Of a stretch of DNA of 64,000 bases, positions 53,961-62,049 are shown piece after piece. The first letter of the stretch is position 1. The number at the start of each line of letters is the position of its first letter. The stretch is from positions 1-64,000 of the forward strand of contig JBJECE010000008.1 of the NCBI GenBank assembly GCA_051870755.1, read 5' to 3'. The notes beneath the pieces were generated by a model, which made no database searches, was not told the origin of the DNA, and was given only the letters and a program-made list of their open reading frames with translations. This DNA is from W0P28-013 sp051870755 (GTDB lineage Bacteria > Bacteroidota > Bacteroidia > Bacteroidales > Paludibacteraceae). A program made the translations under genes and the position numbers.

Positions 53961-56452
53961 TAAACATACCACAATCAAAATACTCGCAACATCTGCTCCG
54001 TGTGCTGAAATATAGTGCCGACGAAGCCGGTCGTTTGGGCAATACCAAAGTGTCGCCCGAACATTTGTTGCTCAGTTTGTTGCGCATCGATGATGCTACG
54101 GCAGTAGGCGTTTTGCGTACGTTTCGTGTCGATATGTCGGCACTGAAAGAACGCATCGAAAGTGCCATTCGTGTCGAAGGTGTTACGCCGTCCGATGTGG
54201 CGTTCGATGCCGATGCTACCCGCGTGCTGAAACTGATAGACCTCGAACAACGTGCCATGGCTGCCACCGAGGCCGATACGCGCCATTTGCTGTTGGCCAT
54301 CTTGAAGTGCGGCGCAGGTGTCGTGTGCGAAGCGTTGAACGAACAGGGCGTAACTTACGAGGCTGTGCGTGCCAAAGTGTCGGAACGGCGCGACGTGCGT
54401 ATGGGCGCGGTGTTCAACGACGAAGATGACGTCGAAGACGAGAAACCGACCTCTAAATCGGCAACAAAAACCTCTGCCGGAACATCTAAAAATGGGAGCG
54501 ATACGCCTGTACTCGATTCGTTTGGCAAGGACATCACCAAAGCGGCGATGGAGGATAAACTCGACCCGATTGTCGGCCGCGAAAAAGAGATAGAGCGTGT
54601 CGTGCAAATTTTGAGCCGTCGCAAAAAAAATAATCCGGTCTTGATAGGCGAACCGGGCGTCGGCAAATCGGCCATAGCCGAGGGATTGGCTCTGCGCATC
54701 GTGCAACGCAAAGTGTCGCGCGTGCTGTTCGGCAAACGTGTGGTTGCGCTCGATATGGCGTCTATCGTGGCCGGCACAAAGTATCGCGGCCAGTTCGAAG
54801 AACGCATGAAATCCATACTGAACGAGTTGGAAAAAAATCCGAACATTATTCTGTTCATCGACGAGATTCACACGATTGTCGGTGCGGGTGGTGCTTCGGG
54901 GTCGCTCGATGCGGCCAATATGCTGAAACCGGCTTTGGCGCGCGGCGAAATACAATGCGTCGGTGCAACGACACTGAACGAATACCGCCAAAGCATCGAA
55001 AAAGATGGTGCATTGGAACGACGTTTCCAAAAGATAATGGTCGAACCTACGACCAAAGAGGAGACGCTGCAGATTCTCGAAAACATCAAATTCCGTTACG
55101 AGGATCATCATCAAGTAACCTATTCGCCCGAAGCGTTGGCGGCGTGTGTCGATCTGACGGCGCGCTACATCAGCGACCGCGCTTTCCCCGACAAAGCCAT
55201 CGATGCTATGGACGAAGTGGGATCGCGCATGCACATTCGGAATCTGCATGTGCCGGCACATATCGAAGCGTTGGAACAGCAAATCGAGGATAAAAACAAG
55301 GAGAAAAACGCCCTCGTGGCATCACAAAAATATGAATTGGCGGCCGAATGTCGCGATGTCATTCGCCAAATGAGCGAACAGTTGGAGCAGGCCAAACAGG
55401 CTTGGATGCAGTCGGCTGCCAACGAACGTGTAACTGTGTCGGCCGACGATGTGGCTGCCACGGTGGCCATGATGTCGGGCGTGCCGGTGCAACGCATAGC
55501 GCAAGCCGAAAGCGAACGCTTGTTGCAGATGCAGAACACCTTGCAACAGCAGGTGATAGGCCAAGATGCCGCCATCGCCAAAATCGTGCGTTCGATACAG
55601 CGCAGCCGCGTGGGGCTCAAAGATCCCAATCGCCCGATCGGGTCGTTTATCTTTTTGGGGCCGACCGGCGTCGGCAAAACCTATTTAGCCAAACGCTTGG
55701 CCGAATTTATGTTTGGTAGCGCCGATGCCATTATTCGTGTCGATATGAGCGAATTTATGGAAAAATTCAGCGTGTCGCGTTTGGTGGGCGCGCCTCCCGG
55801 ATATGTCGGCTACGAAGAAGGCGGCCAACTGACCGAGAAAGTGCGGCGAAAACCCTATTCGATAGTGTTGCTCGACGAGATTGAAAAAGCACATGCCGAC
55901 GTGTATAACATGTTGTTGCAAGTGTTGGACGAAGGGCATCTGACCGATAGTTTGGGGCGCAAAATCGATTTCAAAAACACTATCGTTATCATGACTTCGA
56001 ATGTCGGTACCCGCCAACTCAAGGAGTTTGGCCACGGGGTCGGGTTTGTGCAGCCAAGTGCATCGAGCGAACAATATGCGCAAGGAGTGATACAGAAAGC
56101 GTTGTCGAAGACGTTCTCGCCCGAATTTCTGAATCGTATCGACGATGTCATTATCTTCGAGCAATTGAATCGGGAATCTATTTGCAAAATCATCGATTTA
56201 GAACTCGATAATGTGTATAAACGCATTGGCAATCTGGGCTTTACGCTGCATTTGACCGACGAGGCAAAAAACTTTTTGGCCGACAAAGGCTACGATGTAC
56301 AATATGGTGCGCGCCCGTTGAAACGTGCCATTCAGAACTATTTGGAAGACCCGTTGGCCGAATATTTATTGGCGACGCCGGCCGCCAAGAATGTCGCATT
56401 GCATGTCGAGTACGACCAAGACCATCAAAAATTACGCATAACAAGCGAATAA
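53957..56452 (+). CDS. clpC: ClpC-type AAA+ unfoldase of the Clp protease
   Basis: 831 residues, two AAA+ modules. The Clp N-domain (1-145) opens with SKYSQHLLRVLKYSADEAGR. D1 Walker A is GEPGVGKSA (~232-240) with FIDEIHTIVGAGGASG. The middle region holds a UVR-like segment (KYELAAECRDVIRQMSEQLE, ~455-475), typical of ClpC rather than ClpB. D2 Walker A is GPTGVGKTYLAKRLA (~569) with VDMSEFMEKFSVSRLVGAPP and a C-terminal YDVQYGARPLKRAIQ. Feeds unfolded substrates to ClpP (not in this window). Last gene of the GT5 - DUF4270 - unknown - clpC operon; the stop codon overlaps a terminator hairpin. Confidence 0.94.
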   Translation: MINIPQSKYSQHLLRVLKYSADEAGRLGNTKVSPEHLLLSLLRIDDATAVGVLRTFRVDMSALKERIESAIRVEGVTPSDVAFDADATRVLKLIDLEQRAMAATEADTRHLLLAILKCGAGVVCEALNEQGVTYEAVRAKVSERRDVRMGAVFNDEDDVEDEKPTSKSATKTSAGTSKNGSDTPVLDSFGKDITKAAMEDKLDPIVGREKEIERVVQILSRRKKNNPVLIGEPGVGKSAIAEGLALRIVQRKVSRVLFGKRVVALDMASIVAGTKYRGQFEERMKSILNELEKNPNIILFIDEIHTIVGAGGASGSLDAANMLKPALARGEIQCVGATTLNEYRQSIEKDGALERRFQKIMVEPTTKEETLQILENIKFRYEDHHQVTYSPEALAACVDLTARYISDRAFPDKAIDAMDEVGSRMHIRNLHVPAHIEALEQQIEDKNKEKNALVASQKYELAAECRDVIRQMSEQLEQAKQAWMQSAANERVTVSADDVAATVAMMSGVPVQRIAQAESERLLQMQNTLQQQVIGQDAAIAKIVRSIQRSRVGLKDPNRPIGSFIFLGPTGVGKTYLAKRLAEFMFGSADAIIRVDMSEFMEKFSVSRLVGAPPGYVGYEEGGQLTEKVRRKPYSIVLLDEIEKAHADVYNMLLQVLDEGHLTDSLGRKIDFKNTIVIMTSNVGTRQLKEFGHGVGFVQPSASSEQYAQGVIQKALSKTFSPEFLNRIDDVIIFEQLNRESICKIIDLELDNVYKRIGNLGFTLHLTDEAKNFLADKGYDVQYGARPLKRAIQNYLEDPLAEYLLATPAAKNVALHVEYDQDHQKLRITSE

Positions 56453-56475
56453 AAACTGACAAATTGGCAGTTTTT
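56451..56475 (+). terminator. Terminator of clpC
   Basis: AAAAACTG (56451-56458) pairs with CAGTTTTT (56468-56475) across a nine-base loop; the T-run forms the 3' arm. It overlaps the stop codon. Confidence 0.6.
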
Positions 56476-56498
56476 GCGCATTGCGCGTCTAAATGTGG

Positions 56499-56533
56499 GT
56501 TGGCAAACTTTTTGATAGTAAAAGGTTGCCAAC
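56499..56533. promoter_or_regulatory. Inverted repeat upstream of grpE-dnaJ, possible operator or special promoter
   Basis: GTTGGCAAACTTTT (56499-56512) and AAAAGGTTGCCAAC (56520-56533) form a 14-bp inverted repeat with one mismatch and a seven-base loop. No consensus TAnnTTTG promoter is seen before grpE, so this may be where heat-shock control acts. It is not the CIRCE element. The part TTGGCAAACTTTTTGAT has the GG-N10-G spacing of a sigma-54 site, but its -12 is GA instead of GC. Confidence 0.5.
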
Positions 56534-56571
56534 TTAATTGTGCAAATAAAAAATAAAAAACAGATACAATC

Positions 56572-57156
56572 ATGACAAAATCCAAAAAGAAACAGGATCA
56601 GGCAGCCGAATCGGCACCAATCGACGAACAACAAGTGGAACAGCCTGTGGCACCCGATAACGCATCGGCCACCGAGCAGCCGGCTGCGCATGACGACGCG
56701 GCAACCGCACCGCAAGATGATTTCGAAGCGAAATATAACGATTTGAACGATAAGCATTTGCGCTTGATGGCCGAGTTCGACAACTACCGCAAACGCATGA
56801 TGCGCGAGCGTGCCGATTTGATAAAAAATGCGTCGGAGCGCGTGGTGGTGGAGTTGTTGCCGATAATCGACGATTTCGAACGCAGCCTGAAAGCGATGGA
56901 AAACGCAGCGGATGTGGCAGCCGTTACCGATGGCGTGAATCTGATTTATCAAAAAATATTGACGCTGCTGAAACAACAAGGCGTTACGGTCATCGAGACG
57001 GAAAACCAGCCGTTCAACGAAGAACGGCACGAGGCGGTAACGACCATTCCGGCACCAACCGAGGAACTGAAAGGTAAGATTGTCGATTGTGTGCAGAAAG
57101 GGTATCAGATGAACGACAAGGTGATTCGATTCCCGAAAGTTGTTGTCGGACAGTAA
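56572..57156 (+). CDS. grpE: Nucleotide exchange factor GrpE
   Basis: 194 residues. An acidic, low-complexity N-terminus (~1-45) is followed by a long coiled-coil (DLNDKHLRLMAEFDNYRKRM, DLIKNASERVVVELLPIIDD) and the beta-wing domain (VTVIETENQPFNEERHEAVT, VDCVQKGYQMNDKVIRFPKV). Releases ADP from DnaK. dnaJ follows after 39 bases; dnaK is not in the window. Probable heat-shock operon grpE-dnaJ behind the inverted repeat at 56499-56533. Confidence 0.96.
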   Translation: MTKSKKKQDQAAESAPIDEQQVEQPVAPDNASATEQPAAHDDAATAPQDDFEAKYNDLNDKHLRLMAEFDNYRKRMMRERADLIKNASERVVVELLPIIDDFERSLKAMENAADVAAVTDGVNLIYQKILTLLKQQGVTVIETENQPFNEERHEAVTTIPAPTEELKGKIVDCVQKGYQMNDKVIRFPKVVVGQ

Positions 57157-57195
57157 GTTACGGTTTATTAAATAGGATGCAAAATCCGCAATGAT

Positions 57196-58353
57196 ATGGA
57201 AAAACGAGATTATTATGAAGTGCTTGGCGTGGCAAAAACTGCGTCGGCCGACGAAATAAAAAAGGCGTACCGTAAGAAGGCTATCGAGTTTCACCCCGAT
57301 AAAAATCCGGGTGACAAAGTGGCTGAAGAAAAGTTTAAGGAGGCCGCCGAGGCTTACGAGGTGCTGAGCGACCCCGACAAACGTGCGCGTTACGACCAAT
57401 TTGGACACGCCGGCGTGGGCGGCAATGGCGGTTTCGGTGGCGCCGGAGGCATGAATATGGATGACATATTCCAACATTTCGGCGATATTTTCGGTGGCCA
57501 TTTCGGCTTTGGCGGCGGTGGTTTTGGCGACTTTTTTGGCGGTGGCACGCGTGGCGGCCGTCGGGTGCGCAAGGGTAGCGATTTGCGGGTGAAAGTGAAA
57601 TTGACTTTGGCCGAAATAGCTTCCGGCACCGAGAAAAAAATTAAAGTCGGCAAGTACGTGCCGTGTTCGCACTGCGACGGTACGGGCTCGCGCGATGGAC
57701 ATACCAAAACATGTTCCAATTGCCATGGTTCCGGTTATGTGACCCAAGTACAACGTACCATTCTTGGTCAGATGCAGACGCAGGCGCCGTGTCCCGTGTG
57801 CGGCGGCGAAGGTCAGGTCATTGCCGACAAATGTCCGCATTGCAGTGGCGAAGGCGTAGTGCGCGGCGACGAAGTGATTACCATCAAAATTCCGGCCGGC
57901 GTGGCCGAAGGCATGCAACTATCGATGAGCGGCAAAGGCAATGCGGCTCGGCATGGCGGCGTGAATGGCGATTTGCTGATTGTGATAGAGGAGGAGAAAC
58001 ACCCCGAACTGATCCGCGACGATAACGATTTGATTTATAACTTGTTGCTTCCGCTGCCGACGGCAGTTTTGGGTGGCACGGTCGAGATTCCGACTGTCGA
58101 TGGCAAAGTGAAAGTAAAAATCGACAAAGGCACCCAACCGGGCAAAGTGCTGCGGTTGCGCGGCAAAGGTTTACCCGATGTAAATCGTTATGGCACAGGC
58201 GATTTATTGGTTAATGTCGGCGTTTATATTCCCGAAAGTCTGTCGTCGGACGAGCGCAAAATGTTTGAAAAATTGGAAGAATCCGATAATTGCAAACCTT
58301 CGGCATCGGCCAAAAATAGTTTCTTCGCACGTTTTAAGCAAATGTTTGGTTAA
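57196..58353 (+). CDS. dnaJ: Chaperone DnaJ (Hsp40)
   Basis: 385 residues, class A. J-domain 1-70 with HPD at 33-35, Gly/Phe-rich linker (~75-125), and a zinc-binding domain with the four CxxCxGxG motifs CSHCDGTG, CSNCHGSG, CPVCGGEG, CPHCSGEG. The C-terminal substrate-binding domains follow (EIPTVDGKVKVKIDKGTQ, LRLRGKGLPDVNRYGTGDL). Stimulates DnaK ATPase and delivers substrates. Downstream of grpE; ends before a terminator shared with convergent recQ. Confidence 0.97.
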   Translation: MEKRDYYEVLGVAKTASADEIKKAYRKKAIEFHPDKNPGDKVAEEKFKEAAEAYEVLSDPDKRARYDQFGHAGVGGNGGFGGAGGMNMDDIFQHFGDIFGGHFGFGGGGFGDFFGGGTRGGRRVRKGSDLRVKVKLTLAEIASGTEKKIKVGKYVPCSHCDGTGSRDGHTKTCSNCHGSGYVTQVQRTILGQMQTQAPCPVCGGEGQVIADKCPHCSGEGVVRGDEVITIKIPAGVAEGMQLSMSGKGNAARHGGVNGDLLIVIEEEKHPELIRDDNDLIYNLLLPLPTAVLGGTVEIPTVDGKVKVKIDKGTQPGKVLRLRGKGLPDVNRYGTGDLLVNVGVYIPESLSSDERKMFEKLEESDNCKPSASAKNSFFARFKQMFG

Positions 58354-58383
58354 TAAGTACTTGCGGTAAAAAGTATAAGACAA

Positions 58384-58405
58384 AGGCAACTCTGCGGAGT
58401 TGCCT
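58384..58405. terminator. Bidirectional terminator between dnaJ and recQ
   Basis: AGGCAACTC (58384-58392) and GAGTTGCCT (58397-58405) form a perfect 9-bp stem with loop TGCG, followed by T-rich sequence on the plus strand; the minus-strand side has fewer T residues. Confidence 0.75.
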
Positions 58406-58411
58406 CTTGTT

Positions 58412-60316
58412 TTAGTGTCGTCGTGCCAATCGCATCAGCTTGTCTTGCTCAATCTTTTGTGTATCAAGTAGTTGTCGAACAACGGTCATTACTTGATCTT
58501 CGTCTTCGTTTAAGGCTTCGACGAGCGTGTTGATGGAGCACGGCGCCGTGTCGAGGTGTTGCAAAATGCGCTGTTCCAACTGACGGAATTTTTCGGTTTC
58601 GAGATCGCGTTTTTTGCGTGCAACGCAGGTGTCGCACAGGCCGCAATCGTGCGAGGCAGTTTCGCCGAAGTAGTTGAGCAACAGCCGACTACGGCATAAA
58701 TCTTGTTCGTTGGCATATTGCAGAACGGCTTCGATGCGGCGTACATAGCGTTCGCGCCGGTCTTCGTAAACCACAGACGGAATGTACAACTTCTCGCTGT
58801 CGGCGCGTGCTTGCGTGTAGATGAGTAGCGGCGTTTTTTTGAACGGAATGTATTTCACGATGCCGTTGTGTGCCAATAGTTTCAGTTGTTCGTACACTTT
58901 TTGGCGATCCCATCCGAGACGCTGCCCGATAATCTCCTCGTTGATGTGTACGGCATCGGCAAAAACACCTGTGTATGAGCGCAATAACACTTCGATGAGT
59001 CGATCGGCGTCGCTGTTGTGCGACCTAAATTCGTAGAGCCGGTCGCGTTCGACGGTGAACATCAATTTCGATGGGTTGTCCATTTCGTCGGTCAGTTCGA
59101 TGTAGCCGGATAACTCCAACATTTTCAGTGCGTTGAATGTCGGGTTGAGCGGCAGCCGGCATGTCAGGCAAAATTCTTGCAGATTGAACGGAAAAACGGC
59201 TTCGTAGCCCGATCCGACGCCGATTTCGTAATAATCGGCCAGCGCTTGGTACACTTTGGCCAAGAACTCTTTCGGTGGAAACTCATCGTTGATGCGTTTG
59301 CGCAGTTTGGTTTCGTCGGTTTTGTTGTAGAGTAGAATGGCGAATGCGCGTTTTTCGTCGCGTCCGGCGCGTCCGGCTTCCTGAAAATAGGCTTCGAGCG
59401 TGTCGGGCAGGTCGATGTGTATCACGGTACGAACGTCGGGTTTGTCGATGCCCATACCGAAAGCGTTTGTCGAAACGATGACACGGCATGCACCGCTTTT
59501 CCATGCCTGTTGCTTGCGGTCTTTCTCCTCGTTGTCGAGGCCGGCGTGGTAGTAGTCGGACGAAATGTTGTTCGATAGCAGAAAGTCGGAAATTTCTTTT
59601 GTGCGTTTGCGGCTGCGCACATACACGACCGATGTGCCGGGTACGCGCTGCAAAATATGCAGCAGTTGGGCGAGTTTGTCCTCGACGTTGCGCACGACGT
59701 AGGTCAGATTCGTGCGCTCGAAACTTTTGCGAAAAACGTTTTTCTCGGCAAAGTGCAGTTTCTCTTGTATGTCGTCCACCACTTCGGGCGTGGCGGTGGC
59801 CGTCAGTGCCAATACGGGTACATCGGGCAAGAGTTCGCGTATGTCGGCAATTTTGAGGTACGATGGTCTGAAATCGTAGCCCCATTGCGAGATGCAGTGC
59901 GATTCGTCGACTGCTATCATGCTGATTTTTAATGATTTGATATGTGTTTTGAAAAGTTCGGTGCCTAATCGTTCCGGCGACACATACAGAAATTTGTAAT
60001 CGCCGTAGGCGCAGTTTTCGAACGCGGTCAGTATTTCGCTTTGCGACATGCCCGAATAGATGGCGGTGGCTTTGACGCCGCGTGCGCGCAAATTTTCTAC
60101 TTGGTCTTTCATCAGTGCGATGAGCGGCGTTACAACGATGCAGAGACCTTCCAGAGCCAATGCCGGCACTTGAAACGTGATGGATTTGCCGCCGCCGGTC
60201 GGCATCAGACCGAGCGTGTCGCGGCCGCTGCCGACAGACGAGATGATGTCGAGTTGCAACGCGCGAAAATCGTCGTAGCCCCAATATTTTTTCAGTATGT
60301 CGTGATAGACGGACAC
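58412..60316 (-). CDS. recQ: ATP-dependent DNA helicase RecQ
   Basis: 634 residues. 3'-5' superfamily 2 helicase for repair and recombination. Walker A PTGGGKSITFQ (39-49), DESHC (137-141), motif III ALTATAT, and motif VI EAGRAGRDEKRA. The RQC zinc ligands are present (CRSRLLLNYFGE ... CGLCDTC), followed by a winged helix. The C-terminal end after the zinc site is short and no HRDC domain is evident. Last gene of the lysC-led run, six bases after the Cys-rich protein gene. Confidence 0.95.
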   Translation of the reverse strand: MSVYHDILKKYWGYDDFRALQLDIISSVGSGRDTLGLMPTGGGKSITFQVPALALEGLCIVVTPLIALMKDQVENLRARGVKATAIYSGMSQSEILTAFENCAYGDYKFLYVSPERLGTELFKTHIKSLKISMIAVDESHCISQWGYDFRPSYLKIADIRELLPDVPVLALTATATPEVVDDIQEKLHFAEKNVFRKSFERTNLTYVVRNVEDKLAQLLHILQRVPGTSVVYVRSRKRTKEISDFLLSNNISSDYYHAGLDNEEKDRKQQAWKSGACRVIVSTNAFGMGIDKPDVRTVIHIDLPDTLEAYFQEAGRAGRDEKRAFAILLYNKTDETKLRKRINDEFPPKEFLAKVYQALADYYEIGVGSGYEAVFPFNLQEFCLTCRLPLNPTFNALKMLELSGYIELTDEMDNPSKLMFTVERDRLYEFRSHNSDADRLIEVLLRSYTGVFADAVHINEEIIGQRLGWDRQKVYEQLKLLAHNGIVKYIPFKKTPLLIYTQARADSEKLYIPSVVYEDRRERYVRRIEAVLQYANEQDLCRSRLLLNYFGETASHDCGLCDTCVARKKRDLETEKFRQLEQRILQHLDTAPCSINTLVEALNEDEDQVMTVVRQLLDTQKIEQDKLMRLARRH

Positions 60317-60322
60317 GGCGGT

Positions 60323-60718
60323 TTATTCTTTCGAGTTGGGCGTATCCGGCACAAAAGTTACAGCGTTTGTGTCGGTGGCACATTCTGTCGTATCTGTCGT
60401 TGGCGCTGCTACATCGCCCTGCAATTCATCATTCCATGGTTCTTCGCCTTGCAGTGGCTGATTTTTGCACGAGGAGAGCATGGGCGCCATGGCTGTGGTG
60501 CAGGTGGCCAAACCGATAATGGCTACCGCTTTGCCAAGTCGTTGGCGTGCGTTTAATTGACGTTCGATGTAACGCACTTCGGCTTCGCATTTTGGACAAG
60601 TGCCCATACAATCGTCCTCGTGTGTGCATACTTCGGGGGCGTAAGGGATATCGTTGGCTTCCGCAATTTTACGCCGCACCTCTCTTAATTCGTTACAAAG
60701 TTTTTTGCCGTTTTTCAT
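60323..60718 (-). CDS. Cys-rich single-pass membrane protein next to a radical SAM enzyme
   Basis: 131 residues. The N-terminal helical part (KKLCNELREVRRKIAEANDI) leads to a compact Cys/His cluster, C31-T-H33 ... C37-x3-C41-x2-C44 (VCTHEDDCMGTCPKCEAEV), likely a zinc or iron-sulfur site. A helix (RYIERQLNARQRLGKAV) and one hydrophobic segment (~63-83, AIIGLATCTTAMAPMLSSC) follow, then an acidic, Thr/Asp-rich tail of ~47 residues. With the basic helix before the membrane segment, the Cys cluster should face the cytosol. Similar small proteins occur in Bacteroidota beside radical SAM genes (recollection, not checked). It could be substrate, partner or scaffold of the radical SAM protein 12 bases upstream. 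Confidence 0.75.
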   Translation of the reverse strand: MKNGKKLCNELREVRRKIAEANDIPYAPEVCTHEDDCMGTCPKCEAEVRYIERQLNARQRLGKAVAIIGLATCTTAMAPMLSSCKNQPLQGEEPWNDELQGDVAAPTTDTTECATDTNAVTFVPDTPNSKE

Positions 60719-60730
60719 AATTTTATAGTT

Positions 60731-61363
60731 TTATTTATTTGGAATAATGTAATTAAATTGATCAAAATTACTCAATCCCATAGCGGACAATTGTGCTACA
60801 CTCTGTTCTATGTCTTTTGCCGTGTTGAAATCGGGAATATGCGGCACACGCACTATGACAGCATCGGCTTTCCCTTGTGCGATAAGCCAATGTAAATTAC
60901 TGATTACTTGTTTGTTGGTGCGGCCTGTATATTGTTTGTAGATGGTATTGTTCATCTCTTTGATGTCCACATAATAGTGATTGACGACCGGCAACAATTT
61001 TTTCAGATGTGATTGTGAAATATTCAACGAAGTTTCGACGTTGATTTGCCAATGCGTACCACAAATCCGACGAAATTGGTCGATGAAAGCACTTTGCAGA
61101 CACGGTTCTCCACCTCCAAACGTAATGCCGCCGCCCGTTGCCAAAAAATAGATATTGTCGATTTTTACTTGGTTGTATAATTGTTGTGCAGTCTGCCATG
61201 TGAAAGGCGTTTGGTTGTCCCAAGTGTATGGGTTGAGGCAATAGCGGCAGCGCAACGAACAACCTTTGAACAAGACCAGCGTATTGACACCTTGTCCATC
61301 AAGCACGATACGATGACGAGCAATTGAGATGATTGGTGCACGGTGTTCGGCGGACATGGTCAT
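60731..61363 (-). CDS. Radical SAM protein of the glycyl-radical-enzyme activase type
   Basis: 210 residues from ATG 61363 (MTMSAEHRAPIISIARHRIV); another ATG lies at 61357. The single [4Fe-4S]-SAM motif is CSLRCRYC (CxxxCxxC) after NTLVLFKG, followed by GGGITFGGGEPCLQ, the activase-type version of the GGEP motif, and YVDIKEMNNTIYKQYTGRTN as in pyruvate formate-lyase activases. There is no extra ferredoxin insert. No glycyl radical enzyme is encoded nearby; the only partner in reach is the Cys-rich membrane protein gene 12 bases downstream. So it may act on a distant glycyl radical enzyme or on that neighbour. Confidence 0.85.
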   Translation of the reverse strand: MTMSAEHRAPIISIARHRIVLDGQGVNTLVLFKGCSLRCRYCLNPYTWDNQTPFTWQTAQQLYNQVKIDNIYFLATGGGITFGGGEPCLQSAFIDQFRRICGTHWQINVETSLNISQSHLKKLLPVVNHYYVDIKEMNNTIYKQYTGRTNKQVISNLHWLIAQGKADAVIVRVPHIPDFNTAKDIEQSVAQLSAMGLSNFDQFNYIIPNK

Positions 61364-61374
61364 ACAAAAAACGA

Positions 61375-62049
61375 CTAAAACTCCAAAATGGCGGCGTTCA
61401 TAAATTGATTGAACGGCAACATGGCACGACACATCGGGAGCAGATTTTCCAAAAAATCGGGGGCGCACACTTCGTCGTCCGTCAAATGATGCTCCACGAA
61501 AAATTCTTTGAATTTTAGATATTTAGCAGCAGGCGAGTCGGCGGCAAATCCTTGCGGTACGCGTTGCAATGTGTTGTTGGCAAACACCGTCCCGAAGTGG
61601 TGCCGGAAATCGTTGTCCGTGACAATGCGTTCAAATTCGTCGAAATCGATGTCGATGGCGGTGCGCACGCGTTTTAGTGTCTCTTTGTCGGGACAGTAAA
61701 CGCCGCCGCACAGAGCGGAATGTCCGGGTTCGATGTGCAGATAGTAGCCGCTCAGAATGCTGCGATGACCGCCCTGCGCGCAAATATAGGTGCCGAAATG
61801 CCGTTTGTACGGACTCTTGTCGGGCGAGAAACGCGTGTCGCGGTAGATGCGGAACAGACACTCTTTCGGCTCGAGGTAGCGCACCGTGTCGTCGAACTGC
61901 CCGATGCGGGCAATGAGCCACGCCGTCGTGTCGATCAGATGCGCACGCGCAGCATCGTAACGCGCCTTGTTGTCCTGAAACCACGGTCGATTGTTGTTGT
62001 CGCGCAACTCGGCCAAAAATTGCAGTATGTCGCGGTTTTTATTTTCCAT
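61375..62049 (-). CDS. DUF2461 family protein
   Basis: 224 residues from ATG 62049 (MENKNRDILQFLAELRDNNN); a further ATG at 62064 is possible. Motifs of the family: FLAELRDNNNRPWFQDNKAR, FRIYRDTRFSPDKSPYK, GYYLHIEPGHSALCGGVYCP. Cytosolic, function not established in the family. Its start overlaps the end of lysC by 11 bases, so the two are translationally linked. The radical SAM gene follows after 11 bases. Confidence 0.9.
   Translation of the reverse strand: MENKNRDILQFLAELRDNNNRPWFQDNKARYDAARAHLIDTTAWLIARIGQFDDTVRYLEPKECLFRIYRDTRFSPDKSPYKRHFGTYICAQGGHRSILSGYYLHIEPGHSALCGGVYCPDKETLKRVRTAIDIDFDEFERIVTDNDFRHHFGTVFANNTLQRVPQGFAADSPAAKYLKFKEFFVEHHLTDDEVCAPDFLENLLPMCRAMLPFNQFMNAAILEF

Noticed and set aside
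56461..56490. A second sigma-54-like site after the clpC terminator
   Set aside because: The GG-N10-GC spacing can be found, but the sequence is part of the terminator region and too degenerate to call.
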